14,028 bases of DNA. Source: Bacteroidota bacterium (lineage in GTDB: Bacteria; Bacteroidota; Ignavibacteria; UBA10030; UBA6906). The notes beneath the pieces were generated by a model. The model ran no database searches. It was given only the letters and a program-made list of their open reading frames with translations, and had not been told where the DNA came from. The stretch spans positions 1 through 14,028 of the forward strand of contig JAGDMJ010000030.1 of the NCBI GenBank assembly GCA_017860555.1, read 5' to 3'. This document shows positions 1-7,089 of the stretch, one piece after another. Both the position numbers and the translations under genes were made by a program. Positions within the stretch are counted from its first letter, which is position 1; each line of letters starts with the position of its first letter.

Positions 1-252
1 CTTCGCTCCCCAGAGCCGGGCCGTTTCGCACCACTGGTCGGTATCCAGCATCCATGGGTTTATCCGGCTTAACGGCAGGGAATGATCGTCATATTCACGT
101 CCCTGCCAGGTGCACGGATCCAGGCAAACGAACATGATCTGTTCGTGCTGTTGCCAGTGCAGTTGCGCTTCGTCGGGGAGGGGGATTTCTGCGGAATAGC
201 CTGATGCTGCCAGGAAAAAGATCAGGCAAAGCCGTCGTCCCACTGACTTCAT
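1..252 (-). CDS. GH29-like alpha-L-fucosidase, N-terminal part (runs off window)
   Basis: This is the first 84 codons of a gene that continues past the left edge. The start at 252 is supported by AAGGAG at 266-261, 8 nt upstream. Residues 1-21 form a Sec-type signal (positive MKSVGRR, hydrophobic CLIFFLAASG, then YSA), so the product is probably exported. After it come a Trp-rich segment (HWQQHEQ, 32-38), a CTWQGREYDDH stretch (47-57) and NPWMLDTDQWCETARLWGAK (65-84). The last part matches the N-terminal GH29 pattern of an Asn-Pro, an Asp-x-x-Gln-Trp and a helix ending in Gly-hydrophobic-Lys. The usual Phe-x-His-Phe/Trp-Gly fucose-binding motif is absent: FVCLDPCTW stands in its place (41-49). 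GH29 family is inferred from this partial pattern. It may be a divergent subfamily with another substrate. It lies downstream of the propeller lipoprotein in the same direction, after a 156-nt gap. Confidence 0.62.
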   Translation of the reverse strand, partial: MKSVGRRLCLIFFLAASGYSAEIPLPDEAQLHWQQHEQIMFVCLDPCTWQGREYDDHSLPLSRINPWMLDTDQWCETARLWGAK

Positions 253-268
253 GAACGATTCTCCTTAG

Positions 269-286
269 AGCACCCGAAAGGGTGCT
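269..286 (-). promoter_or_regulatory. Perfect hairpin just upstream of the ribosome binding site
   Basis: On the minus strand AGCACCC and GGGTGCT form a 7-bp perfect stem around a 4-nt TTTC loop. The stem ends 2 nt before the AAGGAG of the fucosidase-like gene starting at 252. No T-run follows, so it does not look like an intrinsic terminator. It could shield the 5' end of a processed mRNA or modulate ribosome access. The function is inferred; the pairing is seen directly. Confidence 0.5.
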
Positions 287-340
287 AGTCTGTTTCACCA
301 CTTTCCTTGTCAAGCAGTCCGACAATACCAAAGCGGCTTG

Positions 341-371
341 TCGTCCCGACATGCTTCTAGTCGGGACCTAT
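341..371 (+). repeat. 31-bp palindromic repeat, copy 1
   Basis: Arms GTCCCGAC (343-350) and GTCGGGAC (360-367) form a perfect 8-bp stem around the 9-nt loop ATGCTTCTA, with an asymmetric CTAT tail. Three relatives lie at 6918-6948, 6962-6992 and 7090-7120. This copy is intergenic, between the propeller lipoprotein (ends 409) and the fucosidase-like gene (starts 252). The size, the stem and the restriction to intergenic DNA resemble REP-type elements. Confidence 0.75.
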
Positions 372-408
372 CCAAGGCTTTCAACACGCCCCTGACTGAT
401 TCCTATCA

Positions 409-1533
409 TCAGCTCTGTCTTCCCTGTGCACTGTTCCCTGATCCCCGAGCCCTGTTCGTGAGAACTTTCGATGTTGCCAGCGCGATCACTCTTCCCTGCT
501 CGCCCACCGCACAATAATAGTGGTACACGACACCTTCATGTTTGATCATCCATGGCTTGTGCGCGAACTTCTGATCCCAGGGCTCCGATGGCTCCACCAG
601 GTGGGGTCCGTTCCACGTGCTCCAGTGCACCAGGTCAAAGGAACAGGCAAACGTGTCGAACGCCTTCGGTTTCCAGAAAGCCCCGAAGTAGAACATGACC
701 CAGAGATCTCCCATCTTCACGATCTGAGGATCTCCCGAGATGCCGCCGCCGTTATCGATCACCGGTTCGGTGCCGAAGCGTTTCCAAGTTTTCATATCGT
801 CGGACAGCGCCATGCCGATCCGTTCATAGCCGCTCTCGGTCTTGGCGTTGTAGAACATCACGAATGGAGAGCCCAGGCTCTTCTCCCTGTCCCAGATGAC
901 GTTGCTCTTGTACTGGGTCAGCTTCTCCCAGTAACGGCAGTCAGGTTGGTCACGGGTCAGTACCGGTTCGGGGAGCCGGTTCCAGGGCTTCGGTTCTGCC
1001 GGGTTGTCTGTCCAGGCTATTCCAATGGCCATGGGATCTGTTTCGTACCCTTCAAGCGCTCCTCCAAGATACGACATCCAGTAATAATCTTCATACTTCT
1101 GGAGTCCAGCGGAGCCGCCCCACTCGTGGTCCTGCAAGGCGATGTAGCCGCCAGCCTGATGGGCATCCCAATGCCCCTGGCCGCTGAACGGAAGGATCTT
1201 GCCAAGAGCTTTCCAGTTCAGGAGATCCTTACTTTCGGCAAGGCGCGTTTCGTACCCTTTCTTGTTCATGCAGATGTAGACCATATACCAACGGTCTCCA
1301 TATCGGAATACGCTCGGACAGTCGACGGCGTTGCCATTGTCTTCAGGAATGATGATACCGTACTTGTAGGGCGTCTTAACCTCTTCGTACACCTGTTGCA
1401 TTCGGGCGGAATCGGGATAAACGATTTGTGCTTTTGGCGCTTCGGGTTGGTTCCCCCTTGAGCACGAGCAGAGGACGAGTATGGGCAGCAGGGCGGCGGC
1501 TTTCAACGAGATGAGAACGAGGTGCTCCATCAT
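409..1533 (-). CDS. Beta-propeller glycoside hydrolase-like lipoprotein (GH43/GH130-type)
   Basis: This 374-residue protein starts MMEHL, has a hydrophobic stretch and a lipobox LCSC with the lipid-acceptor Cys at 24, so it is probably a surface or periplasmic lipoprotein. The body shows the blade signatures of five-bladed propeller glycosidases. These include DCPSVFRYGDRWYMVY (71-86), AESKDLLNW (99-107), FVMFYNA (224-230), ALSDDMKTWKRFG (242-254), GDPQIVKMGDLWVMFYFGAF (267-286), CSFDLVHWSTW (297-307) and KHEGVVYHYYCAV (331-343). Many Bacteroidota proteins of this pattern are annotated simply as glycosylases or hydrolases; the substrate is not readable here. The open frame extends upstream to 1953, but that part runs antiparallel through the GH95-like gene and is discarded. 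An AGGA at 1540-1537 lies 3 nt before the ATG at 1533 and 6 nt before the in-frame ATG at 1530, so 1530 is equally possible. It sits 65 nt after the GH95-like gene, probably in the same transcript. Confidence 0.75.
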   Translation of the reverse strand: MMEHLVLISLKAAALLPILVLCSCSRGNQPEAPKAQIVYPDSARMQQVYEEVKTPYKYGIIIPEDNGNAVDCPSVFRYGDRWYMVYICMNKKGYETRLAESKDLLNWKALGKILPFSGQGHWDAHQAGGYIALQDHEWGGSAGLQKYEDYYWMSYLGGALEGYETDPMAIGIAWTDNPAEPKPWNRLPEPVLTRDQPDCRYWEKLTQYKSNVIWDREKSLGSPFVMFYNAKTESGYERIGMALSDDMKTWKRFGTEPVIDNGGGISGDPQIVKMGDLWVMFYFGAFWKPKAFDTFACSFDLVHWSTWNGPHLVEPSEPWDQKFAHKPWMIKHEGVVYHYYCAVGEQGRVIALATSKVLTNRARGSGNSAQGRQS

Positions 1534-1578
1534 GTTTCCTGGAATTCCTGAAAGTGTACTGACAGGGGTTAGGGGTTG

Positions 1579-1594
1579 CCTGACATATGCCAGG
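1579..1594. promoter_or_regulatory. 16-bp near-perfect palindrome between two genes
   Basis: The 16 bases CCTGACATATGCCAGG match their reverse complement at all but one symmetric pair. The site lies 4 nt beyond the stop of the GH95-like gene and 45 nt before the propeller lipoprotein start. A tandem AGGGGTT direct repeat lies beside it (about 1564-1577). It could be an operator or a small RNA structure between the two genes. This is inference only. Confidence 0.3.
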
Positions 1595-1598
1595 CGCT

Positions 1599-4076
1599 TC
1601 ACGGTTTGAGCAAAATAACCTCTCCCTTCACGGTTTGGATTTCCACTATCGAAGATCTCAACGCCTGAACTCCCTTGCCCGTCTTGATCGTTCCCCCTTT
1701 GCTCCAGGGAACAATGGCTTTCAAGACACCCCCGGCTTCGCTGTGGATCTCGACCTCTTCCACCTTCCCTCCTTTGAGCGATGCACTGACCAGGAATGCC
1801 CCGACCGCACGCAACTGCTGGAACTCCGCGTCTTTCTCCATGGGCCAGTTGGGGAAGAACCTGATGGTCCCGTTGTAGCTTTGCATCAGGCATTCGTTTA
1901 CCACCACCGGGAGCCCGAAATTCTCGAACCAGATCCCCATCTTGTCCATCCAATCGTATCCCCCCTGATCGGCGTAGCGCCCGTGCACCTGCATCACCCG
2001 GTCCGACGCTGCGCCGTTCGGGAGCAAGCTGTAGTTGACCTGTCGCTTGAAGCGCTCAATGTCCAGCATCCCGATCCGTGCAGCCTGAAGGTTGATGAAC
2101 ACCAGGTCGTTCCCTCCCTCGTTCTGCTGGTTCCAGAAGGTGTTCTTCAACAACTTCATCGTCGCCGAGTCCGAATGGAGGCCATGATCTTCCCCCGGAA
2201 AGACCGTGATCAATGCATTCGGGACATTGTACACAACCTGATCGTGCTCGTCGGGTACCGACACGAGTACCTTGCCGAATTTCTCCGATGTGGCTGTGGG
2301 ATACTCGGGGAAGTGTGACAGGATGTCTTTCACATCAGAGAGCAGAGTCTTTTCCTGCGCTTCCAGGTTCAGGACCCTGGCGGCCTCGGTAAAAGCCTTG
2401 AAGACAAACTTCGTCAGAGTGAGGTCTACGTTGCAGTCGTAGTTGTACTTAAAACCCGGGCGCAGCGCGTACAACTCGGGAGGCACTGTGGGAAAGATAT
2501 GGTATTTGTCGTCCTTCCACTGCGGTCCCTTTGCCTCCGGCCGCTTCATGTATGCCACCAGAAATTCCACCGCCGACTTGATGGGACCATACGCACGGGC
2601 CTTCAAGAACTCGCGGTCACCGGAGTAAAGATAATGCCACCACAATCCCTGCACCGCCCATGGAGTCTCGCAGACTTCCCATCCCCAGTGCGGGACCGGA
2701 TACGGGTTCATGGTCATGTCCACCGGATAGGCGCTATGGGGAAAATACGCGCCGGGCAACTCGTAGTATTCTTTTGCCCAGCGGGTGCTGACGCTCATCA
2801 GGAATTCGATCAGGTTGACATACGGGAGGTTCTTCTCCAGATGATTGCTCGAGAACGTCGCCCAGAACGGCTGCTGGGTGTTGTAGTTCATGTGGTAATC
2901 ACCATGCCATGCCGTGCCGATGTCATTGTAGCTCCAGTTGGCAAAGAGCCCCGGCGTGGTGGCCCCATCCTTCGCCGCGCAGTTCAGGAAATACAGATTG
3001 CGGTACCAGATCCTCTCCAGGAACTCGTCGCTCAGCCTCACCCCTGATTTGCCCCAGAACTCCGTCCAGGCCGCCATGCTCCCGTTCAACGAAGCCTGCA
3101 GGTCTTCCAGGCGCGGCACGGCAACGCCCGACAGCCAGGGGCTGATATTCTTGCTCAGCCCTTCCTGGAGCGTAACGCAGCCCAGGAAAGCGTCCTTAGT
3201 TGCCAGGCTCGCTTCCAGGGGAGACATGCCCACCCTGTTCCCGTTCCAATCGATCCGGCTGGTCTTCTGCAGCGGGCCGTTGACGGCCACCACAAGGCGG
3301 AAGGCCCTGTCTTTCGGGTGTCCTTTGGTCGTGTCATATTTCTCCGGCTCCTGGTACGGCAGGGTCTGCCGGAAGGCGAGCAGCCCTTCGGGAAGCATTT
3401 CCTCGAGCTTTGCCCTGGGGAATTCTTTGGGAGTCGAAGGATCGATGAGGATGCGGACGCGGTCAAAGATGCTCGCGCACAGCTTCCCCTGGCCATCCAC
3501 AAGACGCATCCAGACCCGGTCTTTCCCCATGTCGGCGAAGATCTGGAGCGTGATCCTCCTATGGTCGGTGAGAAGATACACCTCGCACAGGCCGTTGGAG
3601 ATGTCGAGCTTATGGCCGATCATCTCGGCATTCCTGCGGTCGAAGCCCAGCAACATCGCGCCGCAGGGGAACGGGCGTGGATAAGGTTTCGCGTAGTTGT
3701 CCCGGGCTATCTCGGCGTAGGCCGCATACCACGGATCCTGATCAAGCGTGGACAGGGTATCCGGGATTTTCTTGACCTTTTCAAAGACCTCCTTGAATGT
3801 ACCAATCTTTTCCCTGTTGTTCTCCGCCACCCGGATGTCCCAGACGTTGTTGTGGCCGAAGTAGAGCAGCACGCCATCGGGCCGCGTAGTCACCACAACA
3901 CCCAGGCCCCCGTTCCCCAGGAGCGCCCCTTCGAAGAAATTCACCGCAGGGCGGTCATTCGTAATGGGATGAAGCCTCGCTCGGTCATAAGCGCTGAATG
4001 GCTCGCGGGCGTCCGCCGCGGCATGGATCAGCAGGCAGGCGAAGGCAGCAACAATGGCCGGGATGCGTCTTTTCAT
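1599..4076 (-). CDS. Secreted GH95-like alpha-L-fucosidase/alpha-L-galactosidase-type enzyme
   Basis: This 825-residue protein starts MKRRIPAIVAAFACLLIHAAADA, a clear Sec signal peptide. The start at 4076 is fixed by AGGGAGG at 4091-4085, 8 nt upstream; a longer frame to 4118 would hide the signal. The N-terminal sandwich shows ALLGNGGLGVVV (51-62) and HNNVWD (75-80), like the family's LGNGxLG and following Trp motif. In the (alpha/alpha)6 barrel, GTAWHGDYHMNYNTQQPFW (387-405) matches the GH95 segment whose paired Asn residues position the water (N397, N399). TVPPELY supplies the expected acid Glu (E534). In AfcA of Bifidobacterium the base is an Asp in a DGNFG motif; here the segment is IWFENFG (715-721), with Phe in the Asp position and Glu next to it. 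The following NECLMQSYNGTIRFFPNWP (727-745) matches the family again. The length is typical of GH95. It follows the isomerase-like gene by 57 nt. The fold is well supported; the exact activity is not. Confidence 0.8.
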   Translation of the reverse strand: MKRRIPAIVAAFACLLIHAAADAREPFSAYDRARLHPITNDRPAVNFFEGALLGNGGLGVVVTTRPDGVLLYFGHNNVWDIRVAENNREKIGTFKEVFEKVKKIPDTLSTLDQDPWYAAYAEIARDNYAKPYPRPFPCGAMLLGFDRRNAEMIGHKLDISNGLCEVYLLTDHRRITLQIFADMGKDRVWMRLVDGQGKLCASIFDRVRILIDPSTPKEFPRAKLEEMLPEGLLAFRQTLPYQEPEKYDTTKGHPKDRAFRLVVAVNGPLQKTSRIDWNGNRVGMSPLEASLATKDAFLGCVTLQEGLSKNISPWLSGVAVPRLEDLQASLNGSMAAWTEFWGKSGVRLSDEFLERIWYRNLYFLNCAAKDGATTPGLFANWSYNDIGTAWHGDYHMNYNTQQPFWATFSSNHLEKNLPYVNLIEFLMSVSTRWAKEYYELPGAYFPHSAYPVDMTMNPYPVPHWGWEVCETPWAVQGLWWHYLYSGDREFLKARAYGPIKSAVEFLVAYMKRPEAKGPQWKDDKYHIFPTVPPELYALRPGFKYNYDCNVDLTLTKFVFKAFTEAARVLNLEAQEKTLLSDVKDILSHFPEYPTATSEKFGKVLVSVPDEHDQVVYNVPNALITVFPGEDHGLHSDSATMKLLKNTFWNQQNEGGNDLVFINLQAARIGMLDIERFKRQVNYSLLPNGAASDRVMQVHGRYADQGGYDWMDKMGIWFENFGLPVVVNECLMQSYNGTIRFFPNWPMEKDAEFQQLRAVGAFLVSASLKGGKVEEVEIHSEAGGVLKAIVPWSKGGTIKTGKGVQALRSSIVEIQTVKGEVILLKP

Positions 4077-4133
4077 TGGTTCAACCTCCCTAGCGGAGCA
4101 CGTGACCGGATCAATCAAGTGAAATCGGAAACT

Positions 4134-5549
4134 TCAGCACACCCTCATGACATCGATGCCCAGGATCTTTCCAAGCTTCTGGATCTTGTTGGCGATATGT
4201 CCCACGCCGATCGCGCAATGGTGCGCGGGGCCCTGTTTCGACCAGTCGTTGATGAAGTGCCGCGCGCCGATCGAGAAACGGTACCGGCTGTTCGTATTGC
4301 CGATCTCCATCACCGGCCCGGGCACCGATTCCCCCTCGGCAACGAGCAGAAAGACGCCTTCCTTTCCCTCCACCACCGAGAGGAGCGTCACTGCACCATG
4401 CTTCACCGACATCTGGATGGACAGGCCTTTCCCCGGTTTCCCATGATACACGGGCAGCGGCACCAATCGCACTCGCCCTTCCGCAATCGCGAAGTGCGCC
4501 GGTCCATCGTGCCCCAGCATCACGACGTCGTCGTTGAAATCCATAAGGTAGAACTCCGAGAATGAGCCACCCGCGCCGAACTCGGCCATGATCTTCATCG
4601 CCTGCGCGTTCTTCACCTCACACTCCCCGGCCACAGGGATATTCCTGCCGGTCAACAGCGTGTTTCCAGCGATCACTGACGTGACGATGTTTTCGTAGTC
4701 GTTGCCCGCTTCCCCTTCATAGTAGTACGCCATGGAACCGAGGTTGTGGTGTTGTACCAGCCTGTCAAGAGCCACCGAGGTCCGTGCCGCGCGCTCGATC
4801 TCAGCCGTCTCACATTCGGGAGACACATCGAAGGCCTCTTGAAATTCCCGGGTCTTTGCAGCCACATCGGTTTCGGTGGCCTGGTCGCGAAATTTCTTCA
4901 GCTCGCACATCTCGAGCAGCTCCATGTGCGTGCCGAACAGGGCCGATTGTTTTGTGAGATCGGTATAAACATCGAGCATTCCGCCGTAGTAGTGGCCCAA
5001 TACACCCAGTCGGTTCTTGCGCATCGCCGCTGCCACCCGAGCAGCCTCCGCCCAGGCCTTGATCTCCGCCCAGGCGCTTTCGTCCTGGAGATACCCTGTA
5101 ACAAAATCATACCGAATGCCGGAGCGATTGAACACACTGGCGATCTCGGGGACGGAGCATGCCTGACAGTGCTCAAGCCATACCCCTGTCATTTTCCCCC
5201 GGTCGCCCAGCCTGTTGAACGACGTATAGTCCAATGACGCAACCGGCTGCAGGTTCAGGATCACCATGGGAACTTTCACCTTTTGGGCCACCGGGAGCAC
5301 TGTCGAGGACAATGCGTAGGTGGAGACATACAGGAACACAATCTCTACATCCTGCGATTTCAGATAATCGGCCGCTTCACGCGCCTTGACCGGGTTGTCC
5401 ACCATCCCGGCATCCGCTACCTCCACGCCGAACGCCTCGATCTTTTCATGGATCTGTTTCTGATAGGTCTTCAGATGGTCCAGCAAACCATCGAACTGTG
5501 CCCAATACGTGTCAAGGCCGATACCGAACAACCCTACTCTGGTTTTCAT
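4134..5549 (-). CDS. L-arabinose/L-fucose isomerase family protein
   Basis: This is a 471-residue cytoplasmic protein without a signal peptide. It resembles the AraA-type aldose-ketose isomerases, which interconvert an aldose and a ketose with a Mn(II) ion bound by two Glu and two His. Candidate metal ligands are visible in family order: E278/E280 in YYYEGEAGNDYENI, E309/E311 in VAGECEVKNAQAMKI, H347 in LGHDGPAHFA, and H443/H444 in QGPAHHCAIGVGH. The N-terminal Rossmann-like part (RVGLFGIGLDTYWAQF, 4-19) is also typical. AraA is about 500 residues and FucI about 590, so it is nearer AraA. It may act on L-fucose, L-rhamnose or another deoxy sugar, since the neighbours release those and no arabinosidase is evident. 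AGAAGGA at 5565-5559 lies 9 nt before the start. It is 41 nt downstream of the UroD-like gene and probably cotranscribed with it. Confidence 0.86.
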   Translation of the reverse strand: MKTRVGLFGIGLDTYWAQFDGLLDHLKTYQKQIHEKIEAFGVEVADAGMVDNPVKAREAADYLKSQDVEIVFLYVSTYALSSTVLPVAQKVKVPMVILNLQPVASLDYTSFNRLGDRGKMTGVWLEHCQACSVPEIASVFNRSGIRYDFVTGYLQDESAWAEIKAWAEAARVAAAMRKNRLGVLGHYYGGMLDVYTDLTKQSALFGTHMELLEMCELKKFRDQATETDVAAKTREFQEAFDVSPECETAEIERAARTSVALDRLVQHHNLGSMAYYYEGEAGNDYENIVTSVIAGNTLLTGRNIPVAGECEVKNAQAMKIMAEFGAGGSFSEFYLMDFNDDVVMLGHDGPAHFAIAEGRVRLVPLPVYHGKPGKGLSIQMSVKHGAVTLLSVVEGKEGVFLLVAEGESVPGPVMEIGNTNSRYRFSIGARHFINDWSKQGPAHHCAIGVGHIANKIQKLGKILGIDVMRVC

Positions 5550-5590
5550 ATGTCAGTATCCTTCTGAGCTCATTGATGACAAACTATCCG

Positions 5591-6895
5591 TCACGACAAT
5601 CCCCCCTCTACCACCTCCATGGCGATCTTTTCCCATGCCCAGAGTCGTTCGGGATGATATCCTACCGTGGAAATGTCTTTCATGATCAACTCCACATGAC
5701 AGGCTCCCCGGGTCTTGTTGATGATGTTCTCAAGGATCCTTTTGGCGTTTCCGGGATCCCAGGTTTCTTCGGCAAATATCGCGGGACTGGGTTTGATGCT
5801 CAGGACGTATCTGGGACCTGCATCACGGATCATCGTCTCGAGATTCGCCCACGGACTGACCGAGATCTTTCTCAGATTGGGAACTCTCTTCAGGATGTCC
5901 AGTTTGCCGTCCAGCGGCTCGCAACATCCGTAGTAGGTGAGTCCCCATCGCTCCAGCCACCGCATGTCATGTTTCAGCGCGAACTCCCAGTGCATTTCGG
6001 ATGAGACCTGCGCGAAGATCTGGGCATTGGAGCATCCCCACATGTTGTGCGGCATCACCGTCGTCGGATCGTACCTGTCCCCCGGTAATTCGGTGACGTA
6101 ACCATATCCGCCGGAACCGATCCGGGTATTGTTGCAGTCCAGCGAGAGGAGGTTCTGAGCGACGAACTGGTCAAGCTCGACGGTCCACGCATCGACCATT
6201 CGTTCCACGGCGGCGTTGACCATGTCGGGCCGCATTACTAGGTCCAACATCATCTCTTGCACACCCCACCACCGGACCAGATAGTCCCAGGGGGTAAACC
6301 AGATATGCGTCTGTCCCACTTTCTTCACCGGCATGATGTCTTTGAAAAGCGCCAGCATGGTTTCATGGACCACCGCCGTTGTCTCGCCGTGATGGGTGAG
6401 GCGGGGCATCTTGATCTTGTCGATATCTTCCGGCTCGTTGATCTGGACCTTGAAGTGCCTGGAATAGATATCGCTTTTTTCGTCAGTCCGAGCGATATCC
6501 ACCTCTTCGACGATGCCAAAATCGGTGCTGTGGATGGCGAGCGGGCATTCCAGAAAATCACTGACGATCATATCTGCGGGCATATGCTTCCACTCATAGA
6601 TCTGCCTTCGCAGCCGTTGTTCCAGATCTCTGGCCCAGGGATCGGTCGTCTGAAGCGTCAGTTCATCGTTGACATTCATCTGATGCCAGGGGATCTCATT
6701 GATCCAGACCATAGGGCGCACCGATTTCAGGTCATTCAGTAGAGTCCAGAGGCGGGCTTTTTCCCGTTGAACCGGCAACGCGGCAATGCGGGCGATCTCC
6801 TCAGCCAGCTTGCGCAAGACAGTTTTTTCACGGTCGGTGAGCCGGATTTCTTTCACCAGCACCGGCTCGGTGTAGCTGCCCGGATCGTGTAGCAT
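5591..6895 (-). CDS. UroD/MetE-fold protein of unknown substrate
   Basis: This 434-residue protein has no signal or membrane segment. It looks like a distant member of the uroporphyrinogen decarboxylase / cobalamin-dependent methyltransferase (TIM-barrel) superfamily. Supporting segments are MIVSDFLECPLAIHSTDFGI (109-128), THIWFTPWDYLVRWWGVQEMM (196-216), YYGCCEPLDGKLDILKRVPNLRKISVSPW (321-349), and a C-terminal RYVLSIKPSPAIFA (362-375). A Gly-Cys-Cys-Glu-Pro at 323-327 is the most distinctive motif, and Cys324/Cys325 with nearby His residues could bind a metal. The HxC-type zinc motif of corrinoid methyltransferases is not evident. It has a very strong ribosome site, AAGGAGGA at 6906-6899, 3 nt before the ATG. 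It leads directly into the isomerase-like gene, suggesting a joint role in sugar metabolism rather than haem synthesis. The substrate cannot be named. Confidence 0.72.
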   Translation of the reverse strand: MLHDPGSYTEPVLVKEIRLTDREKTVLRKLAEEIARIAALPVQREKARLWTLLNDLKSVRPMVWINEIPWHQMNVNDELTLQTTDPWARDLEQRLRRQIYEWKHMPADMIVSDFLECPLAIHSTDFGIVEEVDIARTDEKSDIYSRHFKVQINEPEDIDKIKMPRLTHHGETTAVVHETMLALFKDIMPVKKVGQTHIWFTPWDYLVRWWGVQEMMLDLVMRPDMVNAAVERMVDAWTVELDQFVAQNLLSLDCNNTRIGSGGYGYVTELPGDRYDPTTVMPHNMWGCSNAQIFAQVSSEMHWEFALKHDMRWLERWGLTYYGCCEPLDGKLDILKRVPNLRKISVSPWANLETMIRDAGPRYVLSIKPSPAIFAEETWDPGNAKRILENIINKTRGACHVELIMKDISTVGYHPERLWAWEKIAMEVVEGGLS

Positions 6896-6917
6896 TGGTC
6901 CTCCTTATATTGCCCTG

Positions 6918-6948
6918 TCGGCCTGACACGTTCTTAGTCAGGACTTAT
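6918..6948 (+). repeat. 31-bp palindromic repeat, copy 2
   Basis: This copy matches copy 1 at 24 of 31 positions without gaps. The arms are GGCCTGAC and GTCAGGAC. One stem pair has changed from C-G to T-A on both sides, so pairing is kept there; one other pair is lost. It ends 11 nt from the strong ribosome site of the UroD-like gene, so on the minus-strand mRNA it would form a stem just upstream of that site. Confidence 0.7.
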
Positions 6949-6961
6949 AACCGACCTGGGA

Positions 6962-6992
6962 ATAGGTCCCGAATAGAAGAGTTTCGGGACGA
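6962..6992 (-). repeat. 31-bp palindromic repeat, copy 3 (inverted)
   Basis: Read on the minus strand this copy matches copy 1 at 27 of 31 positions. The arms are GTCCCGAA and TTCGGGAC, a perfect 8-bp stem. The innermost pair is A-T where copy 1 has C-G, a change on both sides. It is inverted relative to copy 2 and separated from it by 13 nt, so the two form a larger composite palindrome. Confidence 0.72.
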
Positions 6993-7089
6993 CCGAGCGC
7001 TGAGGCTCATAGCAATGGTCCAAATTGTTCTCAGATGTTTTTACTCAGCACCGGGCGCTGGCCAGGTTTGTTCTTGACCACAGCCCGTG

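Noticed and set aside
341..371. Repeat copies as intrinsic terminators
   Set aside because: The stems are GC-rich but no T-run follows on the transcribed minus strand at any copy.
520..1461. Plus-strand open frame of 313 codons
   Set aside because: It runs antisense through the propeller lipoprotein, which has a signal, blade motifs and family resemblance; the antisense product has none.
1534..1953. Upstream extension of the propeller lipoprotein frame
   Set aside because: This 140-codon part overlaps the 3' end of the GH95-like gene in another frame, is low-complexity in character and would bury the lipoprotein signal.
3318..4565. Plus-strand open frame of 415 codons
   Set aside because: It crosses antisense over two well-supported genes (GH95-like and isomerase-like) and has no domain-like features.
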